A stretch of DNA of 64,000 nucleotides from Crambe crambe (GCA_963924555.1 OZ004591.1:1860001-1924000), one strand, 5' to 3'. Shown: positions 1 to 11,040, numbered from the stretch's first letter. A program made the numbers and translations. The notes: generated by a model not told the origin, from the sequence alone.

Positions 1-70
1 GGCTTGGTTAAGAAAAGTGGGCGTGGCTAGGCCAAATTTTTCCCATTCAAAATCCTGGATCCGCCCCTGT
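1..70. mobile_element. Partial end of a small inverted-repeat element
   Basis: Read on the minus strand it begins CAGGGGCGGATCCAGGATTT and carries a GCCACGCCCAC block. The same layout (CAGGGGTGTATCCAC then GCCATGCCCAC) occurs in the complete short element at 28,974-29,171. Only one end lies in the window. The family assignment is inferred from this resemblance. Confidence 0.4.
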
Positions 71-109
71 GCTTACCTCACAGTACTTAGATAAGCCTAG
101 TGTTTAGTC

Positions 110-925
110 TGGCATAGCCAGCCCCAGGCACTTCCGGAACTCCAGCGCAAGGGTCTGGTAACACACATAGCCTCGCGCCAGGCTCTCAGGAAGGGGGAGG
201 GGGAAGGAAAAGAGAGCCTGGTTGCCACTGTCTGCGCATGCGCTGATTTTTCCGCGATTTTGCGGAATCCGGATACTTGCCTGTACATGTCCGCAACACT
301 AAACGTCATAGGTCAAAGTACATTGTTGCTCAAAATGTCTACTACTGCTCAGTTGTCCTTTTCGCCCTCGAAACAAGGATTGTCACCCACTGCTTCTTCA
401 TTGCAGTAGTGTTACCCAAGATGAGGACACTTCTATTGCTGTTCACTACAAACGACAAACCCTCGTGGTCGAAACCATGTTTAAATGACGTTTTATGACT
501 AACATAGCACGCGCGTGGTGATTCGTGGCTTAAAAAATCAGCGCATGCGCAGACAGTGGCAACCAGGCTCTCTTTTTCCTTCCCCCTCCCCCTTCCTGAG
601 AGCCTGGCGCAAGGCTAGTAACACACAATACTTCGACTTGTTCCCGTTTAGCAGAAATCCTGCTAAAACGATGAATATCATTAACTGATGCATTATGACG
701 TTTAATGACTCGTGGTAGCTATAACAACCATAATTATTACAGGATCATTAGGCGCGCGAGATGTGTTGCTATGACAATTAAACTGGTCAACGTAATTTTA
801 CGACACTAAAATGTCATATTACGTCACTAAAAAATTTAGGCCGGGAACAAGTCAAAGTATTGTGTGTTACCAGACCCTTACGCTGGAGTTCCGGAAGTGC
901 CTGGGGCTGGCTGCGCACGCCAGAA
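110..925. mobile_element. Complex nested foldback element
   Basis: Three sets of inverted arms are visible. The outer arms (about 118-168 and 861-912) share CACTTCCGGAACTCCAGCG. The inner arms (about 169-251 and 533-618) share AGGCTCTC and GACAGTGGCAACCAGGCTCTC. A third pair is at 615-645 and 841-872. Imperfect direct repeats (71-108 and 1,015-1,050, TTAGATAAGCCTAGTG-like) flank the block. The inner arm resembles the ends of the 13,642-15,072 element. No transposase is encoded, so this looks non-autonomous. The small open frames inside are not supported as genes. Confidence 0.6.
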
Positions 926-1050
926 AAGGCTGTAGAAATGTTGAGCTGATAGTTGATTTATGCTTTGCTGTTGAGTTATGTAAGTGGCAGGCAGCTGCAT
1001 GCATAGAAAGCAAGTACTTACCACAAAGCACTTAGATATGTCTAGTGCCT

Positions 1051-2930
1051 ACAATCCACTTAGATAAGCCTAGCCCTACTCAGAGCCGCCGGAAGCAATT
1101 CTGAGGTGGTCAGGCTAAATATGCGCGCGTAAAATTTTTACTGACCACGCCCACTTCATAACCACACCCACCTATATTAACGGTTAACACGTGGGGAATT
1201 TTTTAATGTTGACGACCATTACCAATGTTGTTGACCATTACCAATGTTGTTTGATCGATAAGTGATCCGGTTTTTGCCTGACCAGCCGGAGCGGTTCCGG
1301 CTGCCCTGCTACTATCCACCATGCTATAAACAAAGCGATGTAGAAATCGATCAAGCAATTACAATTGGAGCATGCCATAAATGCACACGCAGGGCGCTAC
1401 TATTGCACGACACATACATACGCCTGGGGCATTTTGGACCGTAGATAGACATAGATATATTTCAAAATTTTCAATGAGTCATGACCTGAGAGTCAGCTCA
1501 CTCTCTGCAATTAATACGCATACGCTGCTGTGCATTTTGTGATTTAGATCTATAGTAGTCTAGCAAGGTCCATTGCAGAGTCTCCAACCTAGCACAAAAT
1601 TACAGTATAGATAATAAGCTCCTAACACAGATCTGACATTCAGCATACATGTCTTCCATACAATTCCCCCCCCCCCCCCCCCCCCCCACCAAGCAAAAAA
1701 AAAATCCTGTATCAATCCCTGCCCTGTATACTGAAGAATCAGATAGTGCATAGCTAGATAGGGTTCCAATACTAGCAGCTGCTGGCGGGAGGTTATTTTC
1801 TTATTGCTTCATTGTTTTGTCTCAAAGGTCCTGTCTTCATCATTCACCATGGGCTTTCCCAAAAGAGCTGTTTGTGTGAAGCCGGTATTTTCCAAACATG
1901 CATGCTCTGAATATTTTTGATGCAGTGACATTTCAGTACGTGGGCAGTGGACAGGAAACAATTTATTCCTTTAATATAACCATTGTGCGTACCTGTCACT
2001 GACAGGTGACATTTAAGTGGTGTTTACATTGCTAATGAAAAGCACTACAAGTGCAAATCCTCAGTCCAGGTTCATAGATAAACTTGGCTAAAACATAGCC
2101 ATGTGCCAAGCAATATTAAGACACAAATACACAACAATTAGCCTCATTCCCAGGTCTTCCTCTCTCATAGTCTGGCGTGTGCGACCCCCCCCCCCCCCCC
2201 AAAAAAAAAAAAATCAAGAGGGTCTGGTGACCTGTTCGGTGACCTTACCCATGATTCATAGGTAAGCATATAAATTATGTACTGCCTATGAAATGACTGT
2301 GGTTTTTCATTAATTGCATGGGCACTGATAAATGTTAACACAATGTGCAGTGTGAATCCCACGAAGACAATCAGGATAGCTATATAGGACAGATTTACCA
2401 AACCCTGAGGCTGTGGGGGAAACAAGCACATCGTTCCCTCTTGCAAAGTGAAGTACGTATGCTTTCTTCTTGCTGCAACTTTTTAGAGAAGAGCTACTTC
2501 ATGGATGACTGCTTTCAAACCTGGAACTGACCTAGCCTCGAAGGTAACCTGTAGCCTATAATAGCTAAACTAGAAGAGTAGCTAGTGCCCACTGTATGCC
2601 AGCAATTGTGCAAACATTCCACTGCACAAATTTTTAGTTGCTAATTAGTGATTGATTGATTGATTGTGGTGAATGGCAGCTCCATACTTTGCTTATGGGA
2701 CATACAGCTAACTTCTTACTGGTAAGGAATGAGTCCTTATAAAAAGCATCATCATAAATCTCAGATAATTAGCTAGCTGCTGGTATTTGAAATTTTGAAA
2801 TTGGTCAAGAATTGAGCAAGTTATCACGGATATAAGAAGGTCAAGGTGAACGCGAATAGACTTTAGAAGTCAGACCCTGGTACATGTGAGACTATAGAAG
2901 TTTACATCAAAGCACTAACTGTGGGAAACT
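1051..2930. other. Intergenic, no gene recognised
   Basis: No convincing exon or transposon protein is visible. The stretch contains a C homopolymer (1,665-1,687) and a C-then-A run (2,187-2,213). At 2,140-2,175 GCCTCATTCCCAGGTCTTCC resembles one terminus of the CCTCGTTCCCAGGCTCTC family seen at 13,642. The open frames here are low-complexity or random. Confidence 0.5.
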
Positions 2931-2933
2931 AAG

Positions 2934-3041
2934 TAATAGATAAAGCATGTGTGCGAGGTTTCTGGTTGATTTAGTGCACCGTGGCCCGAGGGATGGTGCA
3001 CTAAATCAACCAGAAACCGAGTGCGCATGCTTTATCTATTT
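2934..3041. mobile_element. Short hairpin element with CCCGAGGG core (copy A)
   Basis: Near-perfect inverted arms (2,935-2,980 and 2,995-3,040; AATAGATAAAGCATG... and its complement) surround a GTGGCCCGAGGGATGG centre. Length is about 108 bp with no coding capacity. It shares the central CCCGAGGG, but not the arm sequence, with hairpins at 15,080 and 26,252. Confidence 0.6.
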
Positions 3042-3323
3042 TAGATCCCATTGCGCATGCGCGTAGCTACTGTAGTCCATAGTTACAAACATCAGTACTG
3101 TTTGGTTTGCTATACCTAGCTAATTGTTGTGTCTCCACTTCTTTCTTGAGTTGTGAAATGGCGGCAAGAATAGTCTACGTACCTGCTGATGCTCCTGTTA
3201 TAGCTATCTATAAATCGGGGATACTCCCCGAGCACGAAGGATACAAGTATTTTGTGCCTGCCCAGTCCGAAGATCAAAGAAGGCGGCGTGTGAAACACCA
3301 GCTTGCTGTAGACCAGCTAGAAT

Positions 3324-3483
3324 GTTCCTTCTTTTATACTAGCTACTCTCAGAAAAGCTTGTTGGATTTGAAACGTGGAATTTTAATGTTATTCATTGCC
3401 ACGTTGCACGTTTATAATGACGTAACGTTTCAAACCCAACAAGCTTTTCAGAGAGTATAGTAGCCAGCATAAAAGGCAGAACT
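3324..3483. mobile_element. Foldback MITE, family 1, copy A
   Basis: The inverted arms (about 3,324-3,380 and 3,420-3,483) both contain AAAGCTTGTTGG(A/G)TTTGAAA and a (C/T)TTTTATACTAGCTACTCT-like end. A second copy with the same arms lies at 18,105-18,254. No protein is encoded. Confidence 0.6.
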
Positions 3484-4510
3484 TCAACTTCTTCAAGCTG
3501 TCTTGCAGCATTCAGCATAGCCTGGGGATGCAAAAAATTAGTACACTCCTACAAATTAGTGCACTCAAACAGAATTAGTGCACACTTGCTGATTTAATGC
3601 ACATAGCAACCACATAGCAACGGGATCTAATTAGCTACTAGCTAATCTCTTAGTATCTATTAATTAGTAATTGCAGTAATTAGGTAGCTACACTAGTAAT
3701 TTGTGCATATCATCTTTCATACCTCTGAATGATACTTGTTGTCTTGCACAACAAATGGTAAGGCCCAGTTTGAGACACCCAGATCAGGGGTAGATTTAGC
3801 ATATTCGAAAGGGACCAATTCTGATATGTAGCCTATCCTATGGCCATGGATGAAGAGAGTTGTGTCCCTAGGGAGTCCAACTAGTAGCAAATTTGGGTAG
3901 CTAGCTCTTACAAGCAGCAAATCTAGTAGATTCTATGGACCAATGCATGTTGTCTGAATATTGACTTTGAGCATGCACAACTTAGTAAGATCATTCATTT
4001 GAAGTTGTGCAGTTCCCCTATACAACAGCCACTGGTCACTGGACTACTGGGGAGGGAGGGAAGTGGAATGAAGGGGAGTGACTAAAAATTTTATTTTATG
4101 CTAAACCTTCATCTAGTAGATTCTAGCCATGGCCTTATGCAAGACAACAAGTGTCATCCAAAGGCGTGCACACTTCAGTGGTAGACAAATTACTAGTGTA
4201 GCTAAAGTAATTACTGCAATTAAATAGTTAGTAACCCTTTAGTGTAGACGCCTATCTTTGATATGCACTTCTATAATCTCCCATGTAGCTACCAGGACTT
4301 CTAGTGTTAAATAAAATTACTAGTGTGACTTGGTTAACTTCCAGTATTTTAAGTGGCTATGATGTCATACGTAAAGAATAATTTATTTTGTGGTCAAGTT
4401 TAAGTCAGTCCAGTAGTCCAGTCCAGTGAATTCAGACACCCAGACAAGATAATGAATTTCAGTCTCAAGACACAAGAAAAGAGTTAACCTCAAAACCACA
4501 ACCCCCCACA
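3484..4510. other. Intergenic, repeat-rich, no gene recognised
   Basis: Near 3,530-3,610 there are three closely spaced AATTAGTGCAC-type repeats. The rest shows AT-rich sequence with no exon, transposon protein or RNA gene that I can support. Confidence 0.45.
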
Positions 4511-5990
4511 AAACCACAAAATTACAACTGTATCTCACAGTCGGCACAAAACCAGATATCCAGATCTTCTGGAGCTGTGACAGCAACACAATTTTGATGA
4601 TACCATTTATTGCAGGAATCACATGCAATCCAGTTGCCTTCTGTTGTCGTTTCATATACTGTACACTGGTAGTCATCACTATTATTGGATATGGAGGTGT
4701 TGGTATCATCGCAGCTATCACTTCCTGAACTTAGTACATCTTGATCACCTTTATTCCTTCCATCAGCTTTTCCTCTGACTGCAACATGTTCACTTCTAGT
4801 CAAACATTCTTTCCCCCTCCCCTTTTCCTTAGCACCTCTTGCTCTTGATCTCAATGAGGCCACCTTCTCCTTTTCAAGCTTTTTTCTTTCCCTTTCAAGT
4901 CTCCTCCTCTCCTTCTCATTTTCACGTTCTTTTTTCTTCCTTTCTCGTTCTTTCTTCCGCTCCCTCTTTTCTTCCTCTAATTTCTCCTTAGCTGCTTTCT
5001 TCTCTTCAAAGTATTTAAACATTTGTTCTCCTGTCAAATGTTTTGGCATATCATTTGTTGATTTGCCTTTCTTGCTAGTAGCTGGAGGATTGGGGTGCTG
5101 AATGATGTCATTAAGACCCAAAGGTTCCTCGCAGGTAACAATAGGATGACTGCCACTGGTATGCTGCACTGGTTCTGAATTGGATATTTTCAACTTCTTT
5201 AATTTCAACCAAGTACAATAAAGTTCATCAGTTTCAACATCATAACCCTCCTTGAAATGTTCCTCGAAAAGTTTTACAGTCGTTGGCTTCATCATACCTT
5301 CCACTTTATCGAGCATTTTTTCCTCAGATGACACACTTTAGGTAGTGGAGTTACTTTTCTATAAAGTAATGAAGGGGCTAGTTTAATGTTGGGAACAGCT
5401 TGAGGGTTAAATGGACAAATACCAGTTTCACTGAATCCATTAACAATGACTGACATCCTAACAGTAGACATCGCACACCTCTCGAAATACTTAAGAAAAA
5501 GTGTGTTTGGTAACATGTGTACCAGGATATCGAACACGGTAATTGTCACATGCCTTACCCCATGATGCCTTTAAAGGTTCAAAGAAACTCACATCCAGGG
5601 GTTGGAGGATATGGGAAGCATGAGCTGGAAAACAATAGAGAAAAATGGAGTTGTCTCAGCAAAATTTAGATAATTCCAGGTTAATACGTATGTGATGAAT
5701 GTCCATCTAACAACAGAACAACTGGTCGAGCAGGAACTCTTTTACTGAAATGATTTGCTACCCAACCATAAAATAATTCAGTGTTTATCCACCCATTGGA
5801 TGAACATCCAAAAAATGCTCCTTCAACACATTTGCTCGAAATCCTTAAACCAAACAGAAATGATATGTGGTGTACAGCACTTAGCCCTGGATAACTGCAA
5901 ATGCTCTGGTTTTCTTAAGGAAATCTCTGGATGTCGATTTTTTTGCTTTTTTCCTTATAATTATTACAAGTGAAAGGAAAAAGTTTATGC
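4511..5990 (-). pseudogene. Broken pogo-type DDE transposase with PHD finger
   Basis: Reading the minus strand from about 5,990, conceptual translation gives a DDE_1/pogo-Jerky core in pieces. There is a LLLDGHSSHT motif (second catalytic Asp, around 5,690), then HASHILQPLDVSFFEPLK (around 5,600), then GFSETGICPFNPQAV (around 5,420). A Lys/Glu-rich coiled coil (about 4,850-5,030) and a C-terminal PHD finger with CDSC, WYHQNC and WFCADC (4,522-4,650) follow. The frame is broken by stops and at least two frameshifts (near 5,496 and 5,340). The longest intact piece is 270 codons, 4,522-5,334. The second zinc ligand of the PHD finger is absent (CTVY where CxxC is expected). PHD-tailed pogo transposases are known in invertebrates. 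This copy should be inactive as a transposase; domestication of the C-terminal piece is possible but unsupported. Confidence 0.7.
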
Positions 5991-6402
5991 TAAATAAAAA
6001 GGCCATGTAGGGTTAGTCTGTACTTTAACAGTTTCTGTCAACAAAAATCAAAATTATGCTGCCTTCAATAATAATCCCTACATCACTGCCTGCTTTAATT
6101 GTTCATGTCAGTATAAAAGTGTTCTGCTTGGTTTAGGCAGTGATGTAGGGATTATTATTGAAGGCAGCATAATTTTGATTTTCAATAGAATTAGTTCTCA
6201 TAAAATTAGCTTATGAAACAAACCACCAACGTTTCGACCAGAATACTCTAGCCTTCATCAGGGTGATACAAAAAATGCACACAGAACCGTCCTTATATAG
6301 CTACGCTCGTCAGAATTTTGATTTTGTTGACAGAAACTGTTAAAGTACAGACTAACCCTATATGGCCTTTTTATTTAGCATAATTTTTTTTCCTTTCACT
6401 TG
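5967..6402. mobile_element. Foldback element with insertion in right arm
   Basis: The left arm (about 5,967-6,090) and right arm (6,135-6,180 plus 6,314-6,402) are inverted copies, including GGCAGTGATGTAGGGATTAT and TGTTGACAGAAACTGTTAAA. The right arm is interrupted by about 133 bp (6,181-6,313) flanked by AATTTTGATT on both sides, which looks like a target duplication. A single arm of the same family is at 36,193-36,325. Confidence 0.65.
6181..6313 (-). mobile_element. Insertion carrying a hammerhead-like CTGATGA...GAAACG motif
   Basis: On the minus strand the insert contains CTGATGA, an extra A, a 7-bp stem (GGCTAGA / TCTGGTC with G-T pairs, loop GTAT), then GAAACG. This order matches the conserved core of hammerhead ribozymes reported in Penelope-like retroelement termini. 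The extra A and the lack of an obvious stem I make catalytic activity doubtful. It is probably a short Penelope-type or retrozyme-like remnant; no protein is present. Confidence 0.35.
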
Positions 6403-7108
6403 TTTGTTTACTTTTGTATGACCTTATTGCTGGTTGGCACGTGCACGTGATAGTGACAGACACGCGCGCATGACAAATGATGTCATTTTTAAATGGCTGA
6501 CATAGTTATAATGAAAAGTTGTTCGATATGAGTAATTGTTTTGAAGGGAAACTGGATATAACGATGGTAAAAGCACATTGTGTGGTTATAACTGCACAAG
6601 TTGATATGAATTACATTGTGGTATGTGATGGAGTTACAGCCGTCAAAAAAGATGAATCTGATGATGATGATGATGATGATGATGAACGAATCATAAAAAT
6701 TTTAGATTTAGGCGGCGGCTGGTGCCGATCGTTGACGCTGTTCTGGAGGAGTTTGAGCGGTCATATCATCTTCTGCATTGTTTTCCAGATGTAAGAAGTT
6801 TAATTGAGTCTGTAGCAAGAATAGAAGAGATACAGAGTCTAGTTTGTATTGTTCTAATGAGAGAAGCCACGCCCATTCCGTACTAACCCTACATAGAGAG
6901 TGCGTGCACGTGCATAGGCCAAATTATTAATTATTCTCGTTGGTTGTCTGCTCAGTGCTCTATTAAAAAAGCATTGACATCAGAAAGCTGGTTACTATAT
7001 AATTTCAGCTGTTTGAGTCATAGGGTCTTCTATTCCAGCAATGTTTCTCTAAATTCTGTAACATAAATTATCAAAAACAACCACAAACCAAACACAAGGC
7101 ATGATTAT
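6403..7108. other. Intergenic, no gene recognised
   Basis: A 91-codon open frame at 6,519-6,794 (plus) contains an acidic Asp run from a GAT repeat and has no recognisable domain. Near 6,880 CGTACTAACCCTACATAGAGAGTG resembles repeat termini elsewhere. I do not call a gene. Confidence 0.35.
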
Positions 7109-7354
7109 GTGTATGCGAAAAGAGAAAGCTGGGTAGACTGTAGCAGCATACAAAAAGTAAAGCCTTCTTCAGCTGTTGTAGAGAGAATTTTTAGAGTAGC
7201 TCTTTTAATAGGTGAAGCATTGGAAGACTATAATATATTCAATATTACAAAAGAGAATTATTATAAGTCATGTTATATTAATTACTGCATGCACAACATC
7301 AAATTCAGAATTGCCAGACAACTGTTTACTATATCATTAGAACAATGTGGGTAG
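7109..7354 (+). pseudogene. Possible hAT-type C-terminal fragment
   Basis: The 81-codon frame contains PSSAVVERIFR followed by ALEDY. This resembles the PSSAAAERVF...ALEDY signature at the C-terminal dimerisation region of hAT-like transposases and related proteins. Nothing else of a transposase is visible on either side, and the downstream part does not match. Probably a decayed transposon scrap; low confidence. Confidence 0.3.
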
Positions 7355-7427
7355 GTATGCTTGTTACAAGTAAACAAAAAATGGCTGGTTCACTCCAGTG
7401 CCTTCCCAATATTCATTATTATGATAT

Positions 7428-7690
7428 TGTAACGTAGCGAGTAATAACTGTAATAGTTTAACTGAGACAAAATCAAGAGACTAACATGAGTCAAAAGACA
7501 GAGACTAAGAGACTAATATGAAATGAGAGACTCAATTGACCGGGAGTAAATGCACAAATAAATATGTTTAAGAAAAACCACAAGCAGATGATTTAACCAC
7601 ACACAGAAATTAACCAGACAGTACAGAATTAACCACACAATACAGAGTAATAATGATTGTCAATACATAGATAGTTAACAGTATTTCACA
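7428..7690 (-). repeat. 3' LTR of the gypsy element
   Basis: The 263-bp repeat begins TGTGAAATACTG on the minus strand and ends GCTACGTTACA, with TG...CA termini. It is near-identical to 18,902-19,093 but has about 60 bp of extra internal tandem sequence (AATTAACCA-type units around 7,590-7,650). Confidence 0.8.
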
Positions 7691-7694
7691 TTCC

Positions 7695-8412
7695 TCCCTC
7701 CTTAAGAGGATGGACCAGGGGAGACTCTGGACAGGCCATCTGTATTTCCATTGGCAACCCCTCTACGATGGGTTAGGGTATAATCATACGGTTGAATTGC
7801 TAGTGACCAACGTATTAATCTAGCATTGGTATTCTTCATCCGATTGAGTCATGTCAACGGTTGATGATCAGTCTCGATGGTGAACTTTTGTCCATAAAGG
7901 TAGGTGTTGTACACCCTCAATGCCCAAACAACCGCCAGACACTCTTTTTCTACCGTCGAATAGTTCCTTTCCCGAGGATACAGCTTTCTGCTAGCATACG
8001 CTACCGGATGTTGTTCCCCCTCACAACCTTCCTGACTCAACACCGCTCCTAACCCCCTCTCTGAAGCATCTGTTTGTAATATGAATGGCTTAGTAGGATC
8101 TGCCACAGATAGCACTGGAGATTCTAGTAGTGCTTCCTTCAGTTTTCGGAATGCTTCCTCACACTGAGAATCCCACTGAACCTGATCTGGCATTTTCTTT
8201 CTAGTCAAATCCGTCAAAGCCACAGCAACCTCCGAAAAACCAGAGATAAACCGACGGTAATACCCAACCAGACCTAAAAATGCCCTTACATCCTTTTTTG
8301 TTTGAGGCCTTGGATACCCTGCAATCGCCTGCAACTTCCTTGGATCTGGCTGAACACGCCCACCTCCAATAACATGACCTAATACCGAACCTCCTTGCAC
8401 CCAAACTGACAC
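7695..8412 (-). pseudogene. Gypsy RNase H / connection domain (broken)
   Basis: The minus-strand frame has the start of the post-RT region (FLGLVGYYRRFI at about 8,280) and RNase H motifs FILQTDASERGLGAVLSQE (about 8,080) and TIETDHQPLT (7,855). The next codon is TGA where other elements have Trp. The same frame then continues (THRRGVANGNTDGLSR near 7,760) to a terminal stop just before the polypurine tract. It is separated from the reverse transcriptase by frameshifts around 8,410-8,500. Known role: degradation of the RNA strand during reverse transcription. There is no room for an integrase between this and the LTR. Confidence 0.8.
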
Positions 8413-8493
8413 TTAGCTACCTTCAACGTTAACCCAGCCTCATTCAATCTACCAAAAACTTCCTTAAGGTGATCCACATGCTCCTCCCATGAC

Positions 8494-9129
8494 TTAGCTA
8501 CTATAGATAACCACATCATCCAAATATGCTCCAGCAAAACTCTCATAACCACGTAGCACCTGATTCATGGTTCTCTGAAAAGTAGCTGGTGCACTATGTA
8601 AACCGAATGGCATCACCAGAAATTCATACAATCCAAATGGGGTTGTAAAAGCAGACTTCTCCCTAGCATCCTCTGACAACGGGATTTGCCAATATCCCTT
8701 GGCTAAGTCAAGGGTAGAGATGATCGTTGCCGACCCTATGCTCTCCAAAACCTCCTCAATCCGGGGCATCGGGTATGCATCAAACTTCGTCTGTTGGTTC
8801 AGTTTTCTGTAGTCTATGCAGAACCTTAGAGACCCGTCCGTCTTCTCAACCAACACTATGGGCGAGGCCCACGGACTTGTAGATGGTTGAATGACCTTTC
8901 CTTCCAGCATCTTTTCCAGTTCTTGCTTAACCATCTCCCTCTTCGAGTAAGGTACTCGATATGGCTTCTGCCTCACTGGTACTGTGCCCTGAACATGAAT
9001 TTGGTGGTGTGTTAGAGATGTCCTCCCTGGCGTGGAGCTAAAAATCGCAGGGAACTCCTCCATGACCTCCAATAACTGCTGGCATTCCTTAAATCCCAAA
9101 CCAGGTGTCTCAATCTCGTCCATTGTCAT
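8494..9129 (-). pseudogene. Gypsy reverse transcriptase (broken 3' end)
   Basis: 211 codons open. It contains the Ty3/gypsy RT blocks in order: SPWASPIVLVEKTDGSLRFC, IDYRKLN, STLDLAKGYWQI, TPFGLYEFLVMPFGL, APATFQRTMN and the catalytic YLDDVVIYS. The start ATG overlaps the stop of gag-pro as ATGA. After YLDD the frame hits a stop; the expected thumb continues in another frame and shifts again near 8,410. RT makes element cDNA in cytoplasmic particles; this copy should be inactive. Confidence 0.85.
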
Positions 9130-11040
9130 CTGGATCTCACTCCCCCATAGATACAGTCACCAGCCTCTGGATCCTCAGCTCCCCTGGACTCCATTACTGC
9201 AAGCATTGCCTTCTCCGGGGCCGAGTTCCACTTCTTTAGCAGGTTGATGTGATACACCTTTTTCTCTCGACGTCTTCCTGGGGTTTCCACCTCGTAGTCA
9301 ACTTTGGTAACCTTCTTTGCCTCAGATGGATCCTGTTCCAACTCCTCCCTCCTTAGCTCCAGGTTCCCCCCATGCACTTCCTTTTCTACCATATCACCCT
9401 GCCAATTCACCTCTGACCCTTCATTGAACAATTCTGCTATACCCTCACAATCATCTAATACATCCCTAACCTCAATATTCTCATCTACAACCACTTGTTT
9501 ACCCTCAGTTGGCTTTGAGTGGGTTGACCCCTCACCCACAAACGCATCCCCATCTATCACTTTGTCATCATTAACCAGACCACTCCCATTTGGCTCTATC
9601 CCCTTAGATACAGCTTGAACCACATTCCCAGCAGCTGTTTCCTCCTCAGCCACCCTTCTCTTTTTGGCTGCCCTGGTTTCAACTAATAACCCAAGTTCAA
9701 CATCTTTCCATCCCTCCTGAACATCATATACATCAGTCCCCAAGACTACAGGTACTGGTAAGATAGGTGCCACTACTGCCCTAACCTTTCTCTTGGTCCC
9801 CTCAAGCAGGAGGTCCACCTCTGTAGTGGGGTAATCCTCACTATCCCCATGAACACACATTACGGGGACAGTATCTGTCTGATTCACCTTCAAGGGGCAC
9901 ACCCGATCTGCCCTAACCATAGTACAACTACTCCCCGTATCAATAAGTACCTGCACTGGCCTCCCGTCCAGTTGTCCACGCCTGAGGTACTTCTCACTCT
10001 CCTGATTCCATGCCACTTCCGGTCGAGAGCCTCCAAATAGTGTGGTCTTGCCTGCTCCTTTCTGCTTTGAATCTTTTCGATTCGGACAGTTATACATGAG
10101 ATGCCCCCACTGTCGACAGTGAAAACACTGCTTCTCTCCAAGTGCATCCCGGTTGCCACCACCAGAGAATCGGCTGGATCCATCCTTCTTCTCCCACGAG
10201 ACTTTCTCCTTCTCCAGCTTCCCTGGCCACTCCACTGGCGTCACTCCTCTCCCAGACTCCGCTCTACCCTCTGCGTTCCGAGCCTGAGCATAATTCTCTG
10301 CTAATTTCCCCAGGTCTTCCAATGACTTCGGCTTACGCTCCTGAAGCCACACTGCTAGGTCATCTGGAGTACCTGACAAGACTTGTTTTTTTATGATCAG
10401 CTCCTGCAGATCCAGCCCGGCTTCTTTTGTCCACTTGTCAAAGTGGTCTGTGATACGACAAATCCATTCCCAGTAAGATTCCTCCTTCTTCTTTGGGTCT
10501 TTACAGAACCTCACATGATGAGTCCCTTCATTAACATCATATCTGTGCAGGATGGTCTTCTTTAACGTCTCATATTTTCCTGCTTCCTCGGGCAATAATG
10601 CAGTATAGGCAGCCATGGCCTTTCCAATGAGCAACCCCGCAAGTTGAGTTGCCCAGACTTCCTTCGGCCACTTCTGTTGTTTTGCAATACGCTCGAACGT
10701 TGCAAGAAAGTTCTCTATGTCTTCCTTCGGATCGAGCTTCTGTAAAGTTGGCTTCGGAAGCTTAACCCTGGTGCCTTCTGCTTCGTCTCTCCTGCCTCTA
10801 AGACCGTCGATCTCCCGCCGATAATTCTCCATCTCCGTCCTCTGCCGTTCAAGCATTTCCTCCATCAGTCGCTGCTGTGCCTGTTGCTGAGCCCACTGTC
10901 GTTCCTGCTGCTGAACCATCAATCTCTGCTGTTCCTGAAGCACAGCGATCAGCGACCCTGCATTAACTCCGCCTCCAAGCTCCCTGCCATCGGTGCCACC
11001 ATCACCACCTTCCCCCAGCTGCAGCAGACCCGGTGTCAAG
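9126..11040 (-). CDS. Gypsy gag-protease with integrase C-terminal remnant
   Basis: One long open frame. In order it has a Gln/Arg-rich coiled coil (about 10,800-10,950), a capsid-like region (FERIAKQQKWPKEVWATQL), a CCHC zinc knuckle CFHCRQWGHLMYNC (about 10,115) and an aspartic protease active site VLIDTGSSCTMV (about 9,930). An acidic linker follows, then VDYEVETPGRRR...VYHINLLKKW (about 9,260). The last motif is typical of the C-terminal end of gypsy integrases. The HHCC and DDE integrase parts expected before it are absent, yet the frame stays open. The first codons beyond 11,040 belong to the inserted element, so the true gag start lies across the insertion near 18,740-18,880. Confidence 0.8.

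Noticed and set aside
3116-3460. 117-codon plus-strand frame MAARIVYVPADAPVIAIYKS...
   Set aside because: Its second half is the foldback MITE arm; no domain was recognised in the first half. It could be a small exon remnant but the evidence is too thin to list.
7849-8412. RNase H fragment as a host gene
   Set aside because: It is in line with gypsy RT, broken by frameshifts and flanked by an LTR; a host gene is not supported.
9032-10565. Several plus-strand frames of 60-104 codons
   Set aside because: Antisense shadows of the gypsy gag/RT genes, which have clear motifs on the minus strand.
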